Source: Cognatilysobacter bugurensis
GTDB lineage: Bacteria > Pseudomonadota > Gammaproteobacteria > Xanthomonadales > Xanthomonadaceae
Reading direction: 5' to 3'
NCBI RefSeq assembly: GCF_014652095.1
Contig: NZ_BMYD01000004.1
Location: 62,001 to 126,000, forward strand
Length of the DNA stretch: 64,000 bases
Shown in pieces: positions 23,497 to 32,034 of the stretch. The notes under the pieces were generated by a model. The model was given only the letters and a program-made list of their open reading frames with translations. It did not search any database and was not told the origin of the DNA. Positions within the stretch are counted from its first letter, which is position 1; each line of letters opens with the position of its first letter. Position numbers and translations under genes: made by a program.

Positions 23497-25497
23497 ATGC
23501 ATCGAGAATCACCTACGAACGAGACCACCCGCGAACATGTAGAGCGCCGCTTCAGTCGGAGTTGGACGCTGCCTTCGTTGGCTGCCGCGTTCGCGACCGT
23601 TGTCTGGACCTGGCTTGCAGGCAAGGACGCAGGCTGGGATTTCCTCAACCATCACCTGTATCTGCCGTTCGCGTGGCTCACGGGCCGTATTGAATCCGAC
23701 TTCTTCGGCGCCGGCACCCAGAGCTACCAAAATCCGCTCGGCTACATCCCGCCCTACCTCATGATCAAAACAGGCTGGCCGGACTGGATGATCGGGCTGG
23801 GTCTTGCGCTGCTGCATGCGTTAGCCGCTGTGTTCACGGCCGTCATCGCGGCTCGCCTGTGGCGCAGCCAGCCACAGGAGCGTGCTTGGGTAGCAGCGGC
23901 CACCGCCCTGGCATGGATCACCCCCGTCTTCCTGATCGCAGCCGGCACGACGTCCACCGACCCCTTGTCCGCCGCGCTGACGATCGCAGCGCTCTTGCTG
24001 ATCACTACATTCTCCGGCTCCAGGCGCAACGCGCTGATAGCTGGCGTTCTGCTCGGTCTTGCGTTCTCGATCAAGCAGAGCAATGCCGCTTTCGTCATCG
24101 CGGCGGCGGCAGCGACCCTGGTGCAGGTGGCCCAAGGCCGTCGGCATTGGACGGGTCTTGCGCATTGCGGGCTCGGGGGGGCCGTTGGCATTGTTGCCGG
24201 GATGGGGTGGTACAGCGGCTTCCTCTGGCAGGAGTTCGGTAACCCGGTGTTTCCGCTCTTCAACAACGTGTTCCAGTCGCCCTATGCTCCGGCGCAACCG
24301 CTGTTGGCGCAGCGCTTTATCCCAGCAACGTTGTCCGAATGGCTTACGCGGCCGTTCGAGATGGTGCAGATGAAGCGATACGTCTATCAGGAAGCGTTCG
24401 CACCGGATCTGCGCCCTGCGCTCGCGCTGACCGTCGCGACCGTCGGGCTTGTTTTGGCGATCGTCAGGCGCTTCCGAACGGGTGGCGCAGACCCAACCGG
24501 GTCTTCGTGGACGTCGACAGACACCGACTTGGCAGTGTTCTCGATCACAGCTTACGTGGCGTGGATGGCGACCTCCGGTAACGGCCGCTATGCGATTGCC
24601 CTGCTGATGCTGACGGGCGTCTGGGTGGCTCGTCTCGCATACCTTTTCCTTCCGGGACGGCTGGCGCGGATGACCGTCCTGGTTGTGCTGATCCTGCAAC
24701 CGGCCTACTTCCTGTCCGGGGAGGACTTTCGCTCGACGCCGACCCCGTGGACTGGCGGCCCCTACGTCGACGTTCGTGTTCCACCCCGACTGCGGAACGA
24801 GCCGTTCCTCCACCTCACGGTGAGCGGCGTTCAAACCAATGCGTCGATCGCCGCGTATTTCCACCCAGCGGGGGCGCTGATCAACCCGATCGGCCAGCTG
24901 TCGCTGCCGATGGAAGGCCCGATTGGCAACGAGCTTCGCCTGCGCTTTGCGAAGTGGGAAGGCAGGACTCGGGTCCTCCTGCCCGCCTTCTCAACTCGCG
25001 ATGACGACGCACCGCGTCTGCGTGCCGTAATCAGCCATCTATTCAGTCGCTTCGGCTTTGCGGTCGACTGGAACGACTGCCTGCGCGTCCGCTACGAGGC
25101 AGGCACTGCCCAGAAGGCATCAACATACTGGCTCCTTCACACGCGCCAGGGAACCGGCCCGGACCGTGCGTGGTTCAGCTGTGCTCTGCGGTCGCAACCC
25201 GTTCCGCCCAAGACCGAGACTCGTCTTGACCGCATGGCGGACGCAATTTTCGCGCGGCTCGAAACGGAGTGTCCGCAAGTCTACGGACCCCGGCCGTTTG
25301 TAACCGAACAAATGGGGGGGGCGTGGGAGCGCCTATACCCAAACTCAGATGTGATAGTGACCGTATCCGAAGAAAAGGGTGTTCGGATTACACGCGAGCG
25401 AGCACTGAACGTACGCTATATAGGCACAATGGAGGAGGTCGCCGGGGGTGGGGGCAACCTCCACTGCACGCGGTGGCTCCTGACCACGCCGGACTAG
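23497..25497 (+). CDS. Polytopic membrane protein, possibly a GT-C type glycosyltransferase
   Basis: A 666-residue protein not recognised to family level. It has about ten hydrophobic helices in the first two thirds, then a soluble C-terminal region of about 230 residues. The first extramembrane loop carries G-W-D-F-L-N-H-H-L-Y near residue 50, and acidic residues at this point are typical of GT-C enzymes using lipid-linked sugars. ATG at 23497 is the start; the frame is open further upstream, but through the pilA terminator. The next gene starts after eight bases. Its place just after pilA suggests a role in decorating the pilin, or in building the lipid-linked donor. This is inference; alternatives include a wall or O-antigen modification enzyme. 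Confidence 0.65.
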   Translation: MHRESPTNETTREHVERRFSRSWTLPSLAAAFATVVWTWLAGKDAGWDFLNHHLYLPFAWLTGRIESDFFGAGTQSYQNPLGYIPPYLMIKTGWPDWMIGLGLALLHALAAVFTAVIAARLWRSQPQERAWVAAATALAWITPVFLIAAGTTSTDPLSAALTIAALLLITTFSGSRRNALIAGVLLGLAFSIKQSNAAFVIAAAAATLVQVAQGRRHWTGLAHCGLGGAVGIVAGMGWYSGFLWQEFGNPVFPLFNNVFQSPYAPAQPLLAQRFIPATLSEWLTRPFEMVQMKRYVYQEAFAPDLRPALALTVATVGLVLAIVRRFRTGGADPTGSSWTSTDTDLAVFSITAYVAWMATSGNGRYAIALLMLTGVWVARLAYLFLPGRLARMTVLVVLILQPAYFLSGEDFRSTPTPWTGGPYVDVRVPPRLRNEPFLHLTVSGVQTNASIAAYFHPAGALINPIGQLSLPMEGPIGNELRLRFAKWEGRTRVLLPAFSTRDDDAPRLRAVISHLFSRFGFAVDWNDCLRVRYEAGTAQKASTYWLLHTRQGTGPDRAWFSCALRSQPVPPKTETRLDRMADAIFARLETECPQVYGPRPFVTEQMGGAWERLYPNSDVIVTVSEEKGVRITRERALNVRYIGTMEEVAGGGGNLHCTRWLLTTPD

Positions 25498-25505
25498 TCG
25501 CTGGA

Positions 25506-26708
25506 ATGCATGTGGAACTGACGATTCTGATGCCCTGCCTCAACGAGGCGGAGACCGTCGCGACATGCGTCGGCAAGGCGCACGCGTTTCTGCGCCGGCG
25601 GGCGGTCGAGGGCGAAGTCCTGGTGGCCGATAACGGCTCAACGGACGGCTCGCAGACGCTGGCCGAGCAGGCGGGCGCACGCGTGATTGCCGTGCCCGGC
25701 CGGGGCTATGGCGCCGCGCTGAAAGGAGGCATCGCAGCCGCGCGTGGGCGTTACGTCATCATGGGCGATGCGGACGACAGCTATGACTTCGGTGCGCTAG
25801 ACGGCGTGCTCGGGCGACTTCGTGAAGGCAATGAACTCGTCATGGGTGACCGCTTCGCGGGCGGCATCCGGCAGGGCGCCATGCCGTGGCTGCATCGTTA
25901 TCTGGGCAATCCGGTGTTGAGCTTCGTGGGGCGCCTGTTCTTCCGCGTGCCAATCCGTGACTTCCATTGCGGGCTCAGGGGCTTCTGCCGCGAGGCAATG
26001 CGCAGCCTCGAGCTGTCCACAGATGGCATGGAGTTCGCGAGTGAGATGGTGGTGAAGAGCGCGTTGCATGACCTGCGCATTGCGCAGGTTCCCGTAACGC
26101 TTTCGCCTGATGGCCGCTCAAGGCCGCCGCATCTGCGCACGTGGCGCGACGGTTGGCGCCACTTGAAGTTCCTGTTGCTTTTCAGCCCACGCTGGCTGTT
26201 TTTGCTGCCCGGGCTGGCGCTGCTGGGCGCAGGCTCGCTGGCGATGTGCGTGATTGCCTTGCGTCCGGTGCAGATCGGCACGGTGGGTTTCGATATCCAT
26301 ACCCTCGCCTACGCTGGCGGTGCAGTGCTGCTCGGATTTCAAATGGTGTTCTTCGCTGTGTTCACCAAACTCATGGGAATTCGCAGTGGATGGCTGCCCG
26401 AGGATCCGCGGCGGGAGCGGTGGCTGGCACACCTCACGCTCGAGCGCGCACTCGCCTTGGCTGTGGCCTTGTTCGTGCTCGGCATTGGCTTGGCGTTCCA
26501 AGCCATTGGTGCATGGTCGGAGACCGGTTTTGGCGCACTGTCCCCTGAAATCACCATGCGCTCGGTGATCCCCTCGGTCACGTCGCTGGCGCTGGCCGGG
26601 GAGCTGTTCCTTGCGGGCTTCTTCCTTGAAGCCCTGCGCCTGCCGCTGCGCTTGGGCGGGCGCCGTACAAAGCGAGGGATGACGGTGCTTGATCAGGAAT
26701 TGCAATGA
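25506..26708 (+). CDS. Family 2 glycosyltransferase with C-terminal membrane helices
   Basis: A 400-residue enzyme of the polyprenyl-phosphate sugar transferase type (DPM1/ArnC-like). The N-terminal GT-A domain has L-M-P-C-L-N-E-A-E-T-V, A-D-N-G-S-T-D-G-S and the metal-binding D-A-D-D at about residues 90-93, then M-G-D-R-F and D-F-H-C-G-L-R-G-F. Four or so helices from about residue 225 anchor it in the inner membrane. It probably loads a sugar onto undecaprenyl phosphate for use on the periplasmic side. The ATG at 25506 lies nine bases after the previous stop; its own stop overlaps the next start by four bases. Confidence 0.88.
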   Translation: MHVELTILMPCLNEAETVATCVGKAHAFLRRRAVEGEVLVADNGSTDGSQTLAEQAGARVIAVPGRGYGAALKGGIAAARGRYVIMGDADDSYDFGALDGVLGRLREGNELVMGDRFAGGIRQGAMPWLHRYLGNPVLSFVGRLFFRVPIRDFHCGLRGFCREAMRSLELSTDGMEFASEMVVKSALHDLRIAQVPVTLSPDGRSRPPHLRTWRDGWRHLKFLLLFSPRWLFLLPGLALLGAGSLAMCVIALRPVQIGTVGFDIHTLAYAGGAVLLGFQMVFFAVFTKLMGIRSGWLPEDPRRERWLAHLTLERALALAVALFVLGIGLAFQAIGAWSETGFGALSPEITMRSVIPSVTSLALAGELFLAGFFLEALRLPLRLGGRRTKRGMTVLDQELQ

Positions 26709-27757
26709 GCAACAAGATCGATATTGGGCTCGTGGGGCTCGGGTGGGTCAGCACGCACCGGCATATCCCTGCGCTCAAGCGCAGCCCGCATTTCCGCATC
26801 GCCGGCGTGGCAGATCTAAACGAGGCACTCGCCCGTGAATGGGGAACGCGCCTAGGGGTTCCGTGGTCGACCGCCTCGGATATCGACGGCATCGAGTGGG
26901 TCGACCAAGTCCAAGCAATCGACGTGGTCACGGCCCCGATGTCCCATCACGCACTGATCCGCGATGCGCTAGCGCGCGGCCGGCACGTCATCACTGAGAA
27001 GCCATTCGCCACCAGCGTCGCCGAAGGTGAGGAGCTGGTGGCGCTGTCGGCGCGAATGAAACGATCGCTCGCGATCGTCCACAACTTTCAATTCGCGTCC
27101 GCCGTGCAGCGGCTCGAGCATGACATAGCCCTCGGCCGCATCGGCACGGTGCGTTCGATCGTGGCAACCCAATGGGGTAACCCCCGGCGTCGGCTGCCAT
27201 CGTGGTACGAACAGCTGCCGGGCGGACTGTTCTTTGACGAGAGCCCTCATCTGCTCTACCTCATCCGCCGGCTGTCGCCTGGGCCACTGAGCCTAGCGCA
27301 CGTGGATGTTTGCCCCAGCACCCTAGGACTGCGCACCCCAGCCAGCATTGACGCCTCTTTTCGCGCGACGACTCAGGCCGGCGAGATTCCGGTCACTGTC
27401 GCGTGCCGGTTCGAGGCACCGCTTAGCGAATGGCACGTTGCCGTGCTCGGCGACGCAGGCGCCGGCATCGTCGATGTGTTCCGAAATATCTATCTTCACC
27501 TGCCGAACGATGGCGCTCATGTCACACGCACCGTGCTGCGCACCTCATGGCGGGCCACCGCGATGCACTGGATACAGCACCTGAGCAATGGCCCACGCCA
27601 TCTCACAGGGCGCCTGCTCTACGGGAACGAAACCGTGTTCGATCGATTTGGTCGCGCGATCAAGACCGGGGAAGCAGCGGCCGAAATCTCCGCGGATGAT
27701 GCGCTCGAGGTGCTCCGCATGCAGTTTGCTGTTCTGAACGAAGCTGGCATCGCCTGA
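26705..27757 (+). CDS. Gfo/Idh/MocA family NAD(P)-dependent oxidoreductase
   Basis: A 350-residue sugar-type dehydrogenase. The Rossmann motif G-L-V-G-L-G-W-V-S near residues 8-16 and the E-K-P-F motif near 99-102, which carries the catalytic lysine, are intact. D-E-S-P-H-L lies where the family has its catalytic D/H residues. The substrate cannot be told. In this setting it probably oxidises or epimerises a nucleotide-activated sugar needed for the glycan. ATG at 26705 overlaps the preceding stop (ATGA). Confidence 0.88.
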   Translation: MSNKIDIGLVGLGWVSTHRHIPALKRSPHFRIAGVADLNEALAREWGTRLGVPWSTASDIDGIEWVDQVQAIDVVTAPMSHHALIRDALARGRHVITEKPFATSVAEGEELVALSARMKRSLAIVHNFQFASAVQRLEHDIALGRIGTVRSIVATQWGNPRRRLPSWYEQLPGGLFFDESPHLLYLIRRLSPGPLSLAHVDVCPSTLGLRTPASIDASFRATTQAGEIPVTVACRFEAPLSEWHVAVLGDAGAGIVDVFRNIYLHLPNDGAHVTRTVLRTSWRATAMHWIQHLSNGPRHLTGRLLYGNETVFDRFGRAIKTGEAAAEISADDALEVLRMQFAVLNEAGIA

Positions 27758-27767
27758 GGCTACGAAC

Positions 27768-28607
27768 ATGACCCATCCGCGCCACCTCTTCGACGCACTG
27801 GTCACGACCGCGCCATTTCAGCCCGCCACCAATTACTGGAGGGCCGTGGAGCTTGACGCGGTGATCCGTCACGGTTTGCCAAGTGGCCGGGGGCTGGATT
27901 TGGGATGCGGAGACGGCAAGCTGACTGCGATCGTCGATCGTGCATCGGACGGCGGGCGACGCTGGGTCGGTGTAGACCTCGATCCCGAGGAAACCGCTCT
28001 GGCGGAACACGGCGGGCGTTACGAGGCGGTGCACACGTGCTCGGCCACTGCCGTGCCTGAGCCCGACGCCTCGTTCGACTTTGTGTTCTCGAATTCCGTC
28101 CTGGAACACATTCCCTCCGTCGACGAGGTGTTGATGGAAGCCGCGCGTCTCCTTCGCCCTGACGGCCAGTTCATCGCCACGGTGCCTGGGCCCCATTTTC
28201 ACGCGCTCCTGCGCGGACCATGGATGGGCGGGGACAAAAAGAAATACTGCGCGCAGATCGACGCTCGGTGCGCGCATGTGCGCTACTGGAGTCCGGACAC
28301 TTGGCGTAGCCATCTCAGTGCGGTCGGCCTCGAGCTGGTCGGCGTCGTCGAGTATCTATCCCAACGCCAACTTCGGCGCTGGGAGTTGATGTCCGCATTT
28401 ACTGGCGGCGCGCTGCATTTGCTGTCGGGCCGACGCAAACGTCCAATCGAATTGCAGCGCATGCTGCGGTTGCGGGGCGAGCGGCCGGGCCCGGCCGGGG
28501 CCTTGGCAGCATCGATATCCCGCACTGCGTTTTCGAGCCTCCCCATGAGTGCGGTCGACGGAGCGGGACCCTTCGCATGCATGCTGATCGAAGCGCGGCG
28601 ACGTTGA
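27768..28607 (+). CDS. Class I SAM-dependent methyltransferase
   Basis: A 279-residue methyltransferase. The SAM-binding motif L-D-L-G-C-G-D-G-K-L is near residues 43-52, V-G-V-D-L-D-P follows (motif II), and S-N-S-V-L-E-H-I-P plus L-R-P-D-G are typical of Methyltransf_11. The C-terminal third has no metal-site or membrane feature I recognise. The neighbours suggest it methylates a sugar of the glycan. The last 31 bases overlap the GtrA-GT4 gene, showing tight coupling. Confidence 0.85.
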   Translation: MTHPRHLFDALVTTAPFQPATNYWRAVELDAVIRHGLPSGRGLDLGCGDGKLTAIVDRASDGGRRWVGVDLDPEETALAEHGGRYEAVHTCSATAVPEPDASFDFVFSNSVLEHIPSVDEVLMEAARLLRPDGQFIATVPGPHFHALLRGPWMGGDKKKYCAQIDARCAHVRYWSPDTWRSHLSAVGLELVGVVEYLSQRQLRRWELMSAFTGGALHLLSGRRKRPIELQRMLRLRGERPGPAGALAASISRTAFSSLPMSAVDGAGPFACMLIEARRR

Positions 28608-30178
28608 GTCGCTCTACCGCCGGCCGGGGAGTCGCTCGGTTCGCTCGCTTCATTGTGGTTGGCGGTGGCATGACGGCGCTGAACCTGGCGCTCCTTTTCG
28701 TCCTGGTGTCGGGCCTGCGAGTGCCCTATCTGCTCGCCTGCACGCTGTCTTTCTTCATTCTGAACTTCGTTGGCTACCGGCTGAACAAGGCCTACAGTTT
28801 TCGAATGGGCCGGACAGTTTCAACCCGCGAGGTGGCGCGGTATTACGGCGTCATGGCCACAAGTCTGCTGGTCAACTTGGCGCTCATGTATGTAGCCGTC
28901 AGCCACCTGGAGCTGAACTACCTACTCGCGAGTCTGGCGGTCACGGCTTTGCTGGCGGTTGCAAACTTTACTGCGCACTCTGGCTTTACGTTTGGCCGTA
29001 CCCTGCCCCCCGAATCTCGACCTCTGCGCATATTGCAAGTCACTGCCTTCTATCCAGCCCACGGGGGCGGAATTGAAGTCGTCGCAGGTCGGCTCGCCGC
29101 AGGTTTGGCCGCGCGAGGCGCGGCCGTGCGCTGGATGGCCGGGGGACCGCGCTGCGAGTGGCCGGCATCTGCCGACGGGGTAACCATTATTCCCGCTCGT
29201 TCGTTCGATCTGACGGAAAGCCGCCTCGGCCTGCCGCTGCCGGTGTGGTCACCTGCCAGCTTGTGGCGGCTGGCTCGGGAAGTGCGTCAATCGGACGTAG
29301 TCCACGTACACGACGCGCTGTATTTGCCATCTCTGGCCGCGATCGCGGTCGCCAAGCTGGTGCGCCGACCCGTACTTGTGACCCAGCACATCGGCCTGAT
29401 CCCTTTTGCCTCACAGCGTGCCCGCACGCTGCTGTCAGCTCTCAATCGATCCGTGGGACGTTGGGCCCTCCAGCAGGCCGACCGAGTCGTTTTTGTCGGG
29501 CGCCCGGTAATGAACTACTTCCAAGACTTCGTGAAATTTCGGCGTGCACCCCGGCTAGTGCCGAACGGCGTCGACCACGAGTTATATATGCCACGTCCAG
29601 CTGACGACTCAGCCGCGGGCACAGTCTCCCTCCTTTTTGTCGGGCGCTTCGTTGCGAAAAAGGGCATCCGCCTGCTCGAGTCCTGCGTGGACTTGCCCGG
29701 GACGCGATGGACATTCGTGGGGCACGGCCCGCTTAGCCCGCGCACGTGGGGCGGGTTGCCGCGCAACGCGACAGTGGCTGAGAACCTGCGCGCTGCCGCG
29801 ATCGTCCCGCTTTACCAGCAGGCCGACCTGTTAGTGCTGCCAAGCACCGGCGAAGGTTTTCCGCTGGTCGTCCAAGAAGCACTGGCGTGCGGAACACCGG
29901 TTCTCGTAAGCACCGACGTGGCCGATGCTTTTCCGAAGTCTGATGCCCGATGCGTGTTCAAAGTCGACCTCTCGGGGCCGGGTGCGGAGGTCCGCCTGCG
30001 ACAGGCGATAGCCGAGTTGTCGGCGTCCCCCGAGCGCCTTCGGGCGGCGCGCGCCTTGGCGTACGGGCTGTCGTTACAGTGGTCATGGTCCGCCTGCGTT
30101 TCCGAGTACGAAAGCCTTTATGGCGGTCTACGCCCGACTTCGACAACGGATGGCGGCTCACAGGGCGCTGGCGGTTGA
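28577..30178 (+). CDS. GtrA-like flippase domain fused to GT4 glycosyltransferase
   Basis: A 533-residue two-part protein. Residues about 20-140 form a four-helix GtrA-like domain (F-I-V-V-G-G-G-M-T-A-L-N, F-F-I-L-N-F-V-G-Y-R-L-N-K, N-F-T-A-H-S-G-F-T-F). GtrA proteins are thought to help flip undecaprenyl-phosphate sugars. From about 150 a GT-B/GT4 domain follows: A-F-Y-P-A-H-G-G-G-I-E near its start, V-P-N-G-V-D, and G-E-G-F-P-L-V-V-Q-E-A-L-A-C-G-T-P with the E-x7-E motif near 425. The junction reads straight through with no frameshift sign. Both termini of GtrA are expected in the cytoplasm, so the transferase would face nucleotide sugars. It could couple addition of a sugar to movement of its carrier. 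Confidence 0.85.
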   Translation: MHADRSAATLSRSTAGRGVARFARFIVVGGGMTALNLALLFVLVSGLRVPYLLACTLSFFILNFVGYRLNKAYSFRMGRTVSTREVARYYGVMATSLLVNLALMYVAVSHLELNYLLASLAVTALLAVANFTAHSGFTFGRTLPPESRPLRILQVTAFYPAHGGGIEVVAGRLAAGLAARGAAVRWMAGGPRCEWPASADGVTIIPARSFDLTESRLGLPLPVWSPASLWRLAREVRQSDVVHVHDALYLPSLAAIAVAKLVRRPVLVTQHIGLIPFASQRARTLLSALNRSVGRWALQQADRVVFVGRPVMNYFQDFVKFRRAPRLVPNGVDHELYMPRPADDSAAGTVSLLFVGRFVAKKGIRLLESCVDLPGTRWTFVGHGPLSPRTWGGLPRNATVAENLRAAAIVPLYQQADLLVLPSTGEGFPLVVQEALACGTPVLVSTDVADAFPKSDARCVFKVDLSGPGAEVRLRQAIAELSASPERLRAARALAYGLSLQWSWSACVSEYESLYGGLRPTSTTDGGSQGAGG

Positions 30179-30247
30179 GCCAAGCGTCCCGAATCTAATG
30201 ACGTAGAGCGTCAAGCCGTGACACAAACCGCACAATCGCGGGCTACC

Positions 30248-30264
30248 CGCAACTTATTGTTGCG
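30248..30264. repeat. Inverted repeat in the pilB leader
   Basis: CGCAAC and GTTGCG frame a five-base A+T spacer in the 125-base gap before pilB. It may be an operator or part of a promoter; no clear sigma-70 or sigma-54 promoter could be fixed here. Confidence 0.35.
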
Positions 30265-30303
30265 ATTGCGCTAAATTCCCGCTGGGGAACACTGAGAACG
30301 CCC

Positions 30304-32031
30304 ATGTCCGCTGTCGCCACCGCCAACCTCGTCGGAATCACCGGCATTGCCCGCCGTCTTGTGCTCGATGGAGCCCTGGACGACACGGCCGCACGGGCCG
30401 CGATGAGTGCGGCAAGCGTCGAGCGCAAGCCTTTGGCACTGTATCTGGCCGAAAAGAAGCTTGTGACCGCCGGGCAGCTCGCCGCCGCGAACTCGGTCGA
30501 ATTCGGCGTACCGCTTTTCGACCCGGCTGCAATGGACGTTTCGCAGGCTGCGATCAAGCTCGTCAGCGAAGAACTGCTGCGCAAACACGAAGTGCTGCCA
30601 CTGTATCGGCGCGGCAACCGGCTGTTCGTGGGCGTCGACGATCCGGCGAACACCCAGGCGCTCGACGAGATCAAATTCCACACCAATCTCGCAGTCGAGC
30701 CGATCCTGATCGACCGGGAAAGCCTGCGCCGCTATCTCGACAAGTGGCAAGAGAACACTGACACGTTCAGCGACGCCAGCGCCGATGGCGATGGTCTCGA
30801 AAATCTGGACATCGGCGGTGGTGACGAAGACGGCGCCACGAGCGACGGCGGAATTGACTCGAAGACAGACGACACACCGGTCGTCAAGTTCGTCAATAAG
30901 GTCTTGATCGATGCGCTACGCCGCGGTGCGTCGGACATCCACTTTGAACCTTATGAAACGGATTTCCGGGTGCGCCTGCGCATTGACGGCATCCTGAAGC
31001 AGATCGCGAAGGCACCGCAGAAACTCAACACTCGGATCTCCGCCCGCCTAAAGGTCATGGCGCAACTCGATATTGCTGAGAAGCGCGTCCCCCAGGACGG
31101 GCGCATCAAGCTCAATATCAGCAAGACGAAGCAGATCGACTTTCGCGTCAGCACGCTGCCCACGATGTTCGGCGAGAAGATCGTGCTGCGCGTGCTCGAC
31201 GGATCAGCGGCGAAACTCGGCATCGACAAGCTCGGTTACGAGGACGACCAACGGGCACTGTACGAGAAGGCGCTCGCGAATCCGTACGGGATGATTCTGG
31301 TTACGGGCCCGACGGGCTCGGGCAAGACCGTTTCGCTGTATACCGGCCTCAACATCCTCAATGAGGAAGAGCGCAATATTTCAACCGCGGAAGATCCTGT
31401 CGAAATCCGGGTGCCCGGCATTAACCAGGTGCAGGTCAACAACAAGCGCGGCATGACGTTCGCCGCCGCGCTTCGCAGCTTTCTGCGGCAGGACCCGGAC
31501 GTGGTGATGGTGGGCGAAATCCGCGATCTGGAAACTGCGGAAATTGCCATCAAAGCCGCGCAGACAGGTCACCTCGTGTTGTCGACGCTCCACACGAACG
31601 ACGCGCCGCAGACGATCTCGCGTCTGATGAATATGGGCATCGCGCCGTACAACATCACCTCGTCGGTGACACTCGTGATCGCCCAACGGCTCGCGCGACG
31701 CCTGCATGACTGCAAACGCCCGGTCAAGCTTCCGCCTGCGGCGCTGATAGCTGAAGGCTTCACCGAAGCCGAGGTCGCGGCGGGCGTGACGCTTTACGAA
31801 GCCGTCGGGTGTTCCGAATGCACTGAAGGCTACAAGGGCCGGACCGGGATCTACCAGGTCATGCCGATGACCGACGAGATCCAGGCAATCGTCCTCAACG
31901 GGGGCAACGCAATGCAGATTGCCCAGGCAGCCCGCCAGTCCGGCATTCGTGATCTGCGCCAATCGGCGCTGCTCAAGGCAAAAAACGGCGTAACCAGCCT
32001 CGCAGAAATCAACCGCGTCACCAAGGATTAA
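30304..32031 (+). CDS. pilB: Type IV pilus assembly ATPase PilB
   Basis: A 575-residue hexameric motor that drives pilus extension. An N-terminal MshEN-like region (to about 150) is followed by the N2 and ATPase domains. Walker A is G-P-T-G-S-G-K-T near residue 338, the Asp box is around A-E-D-P-V-E, and Walker B is V-V-M-V-G-E-I-R-D near 400. T-G-H-L-V-L-S-T-L-H-T-N forms the His box. The zinc motif is unusual: where Pseudomonas PilB has C-x2-C, this protein has L-H-D-C-K; the second pair, C-S-E-C, is normal. Three bases separate the stop from pilC. The gene has its own leader, being cut off from pilA by the five glycan genes. Confidence 0.96.
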   Translation: MSAVATANLVGITGIARRLVLDGALDDTAARAAMSAASVERKPLALYLAEKKLVTAGQLAAANSVEFGVPLFDPAAMDVSQAAIKLVSEELLRKHEVLPLYRRGNRLFVGVDDPANTQALDEIKFHTNLAVEPILIDRESLRRYLDKWQENTDTFSDASADGDGLENLDIGGGDEDGATSDGGIDSKTDDTPVVKFVNKVLIDALRRGASDIHFEPYETDFRVRLRIDGILKQIAKAPQKLNTRISARLKVMAQLDIAEKRVPQDGRIKLNISKTKQIDFRVSTLPTMFGEKIVLRVLDGSAAKLGIDKLGYEDDQRALYEKALANPYGMILVTGPTGSGKTVSLYTGLNILNEEERNISTAEDPVEIRVPGINQVQVNNKRGMTFAAALRSFLRQDPDVVMVGEIRDLETAEIAIKAAQTGHLVLSTLHTNDAPQTISRLMNMGIAPYNITSSVTLVIAQRLARRLHDCKRPVKLPPAALIAEGFTEAEVAAGVTLYEAVGCSECTEGYKGRTGIYQVMPMTDEIQAIVLNGGNAMQIAQAARQSGIRDLRQSALLKAKNGVTSLAEINRVTKD

Positions 32032-32034
32032 CTC

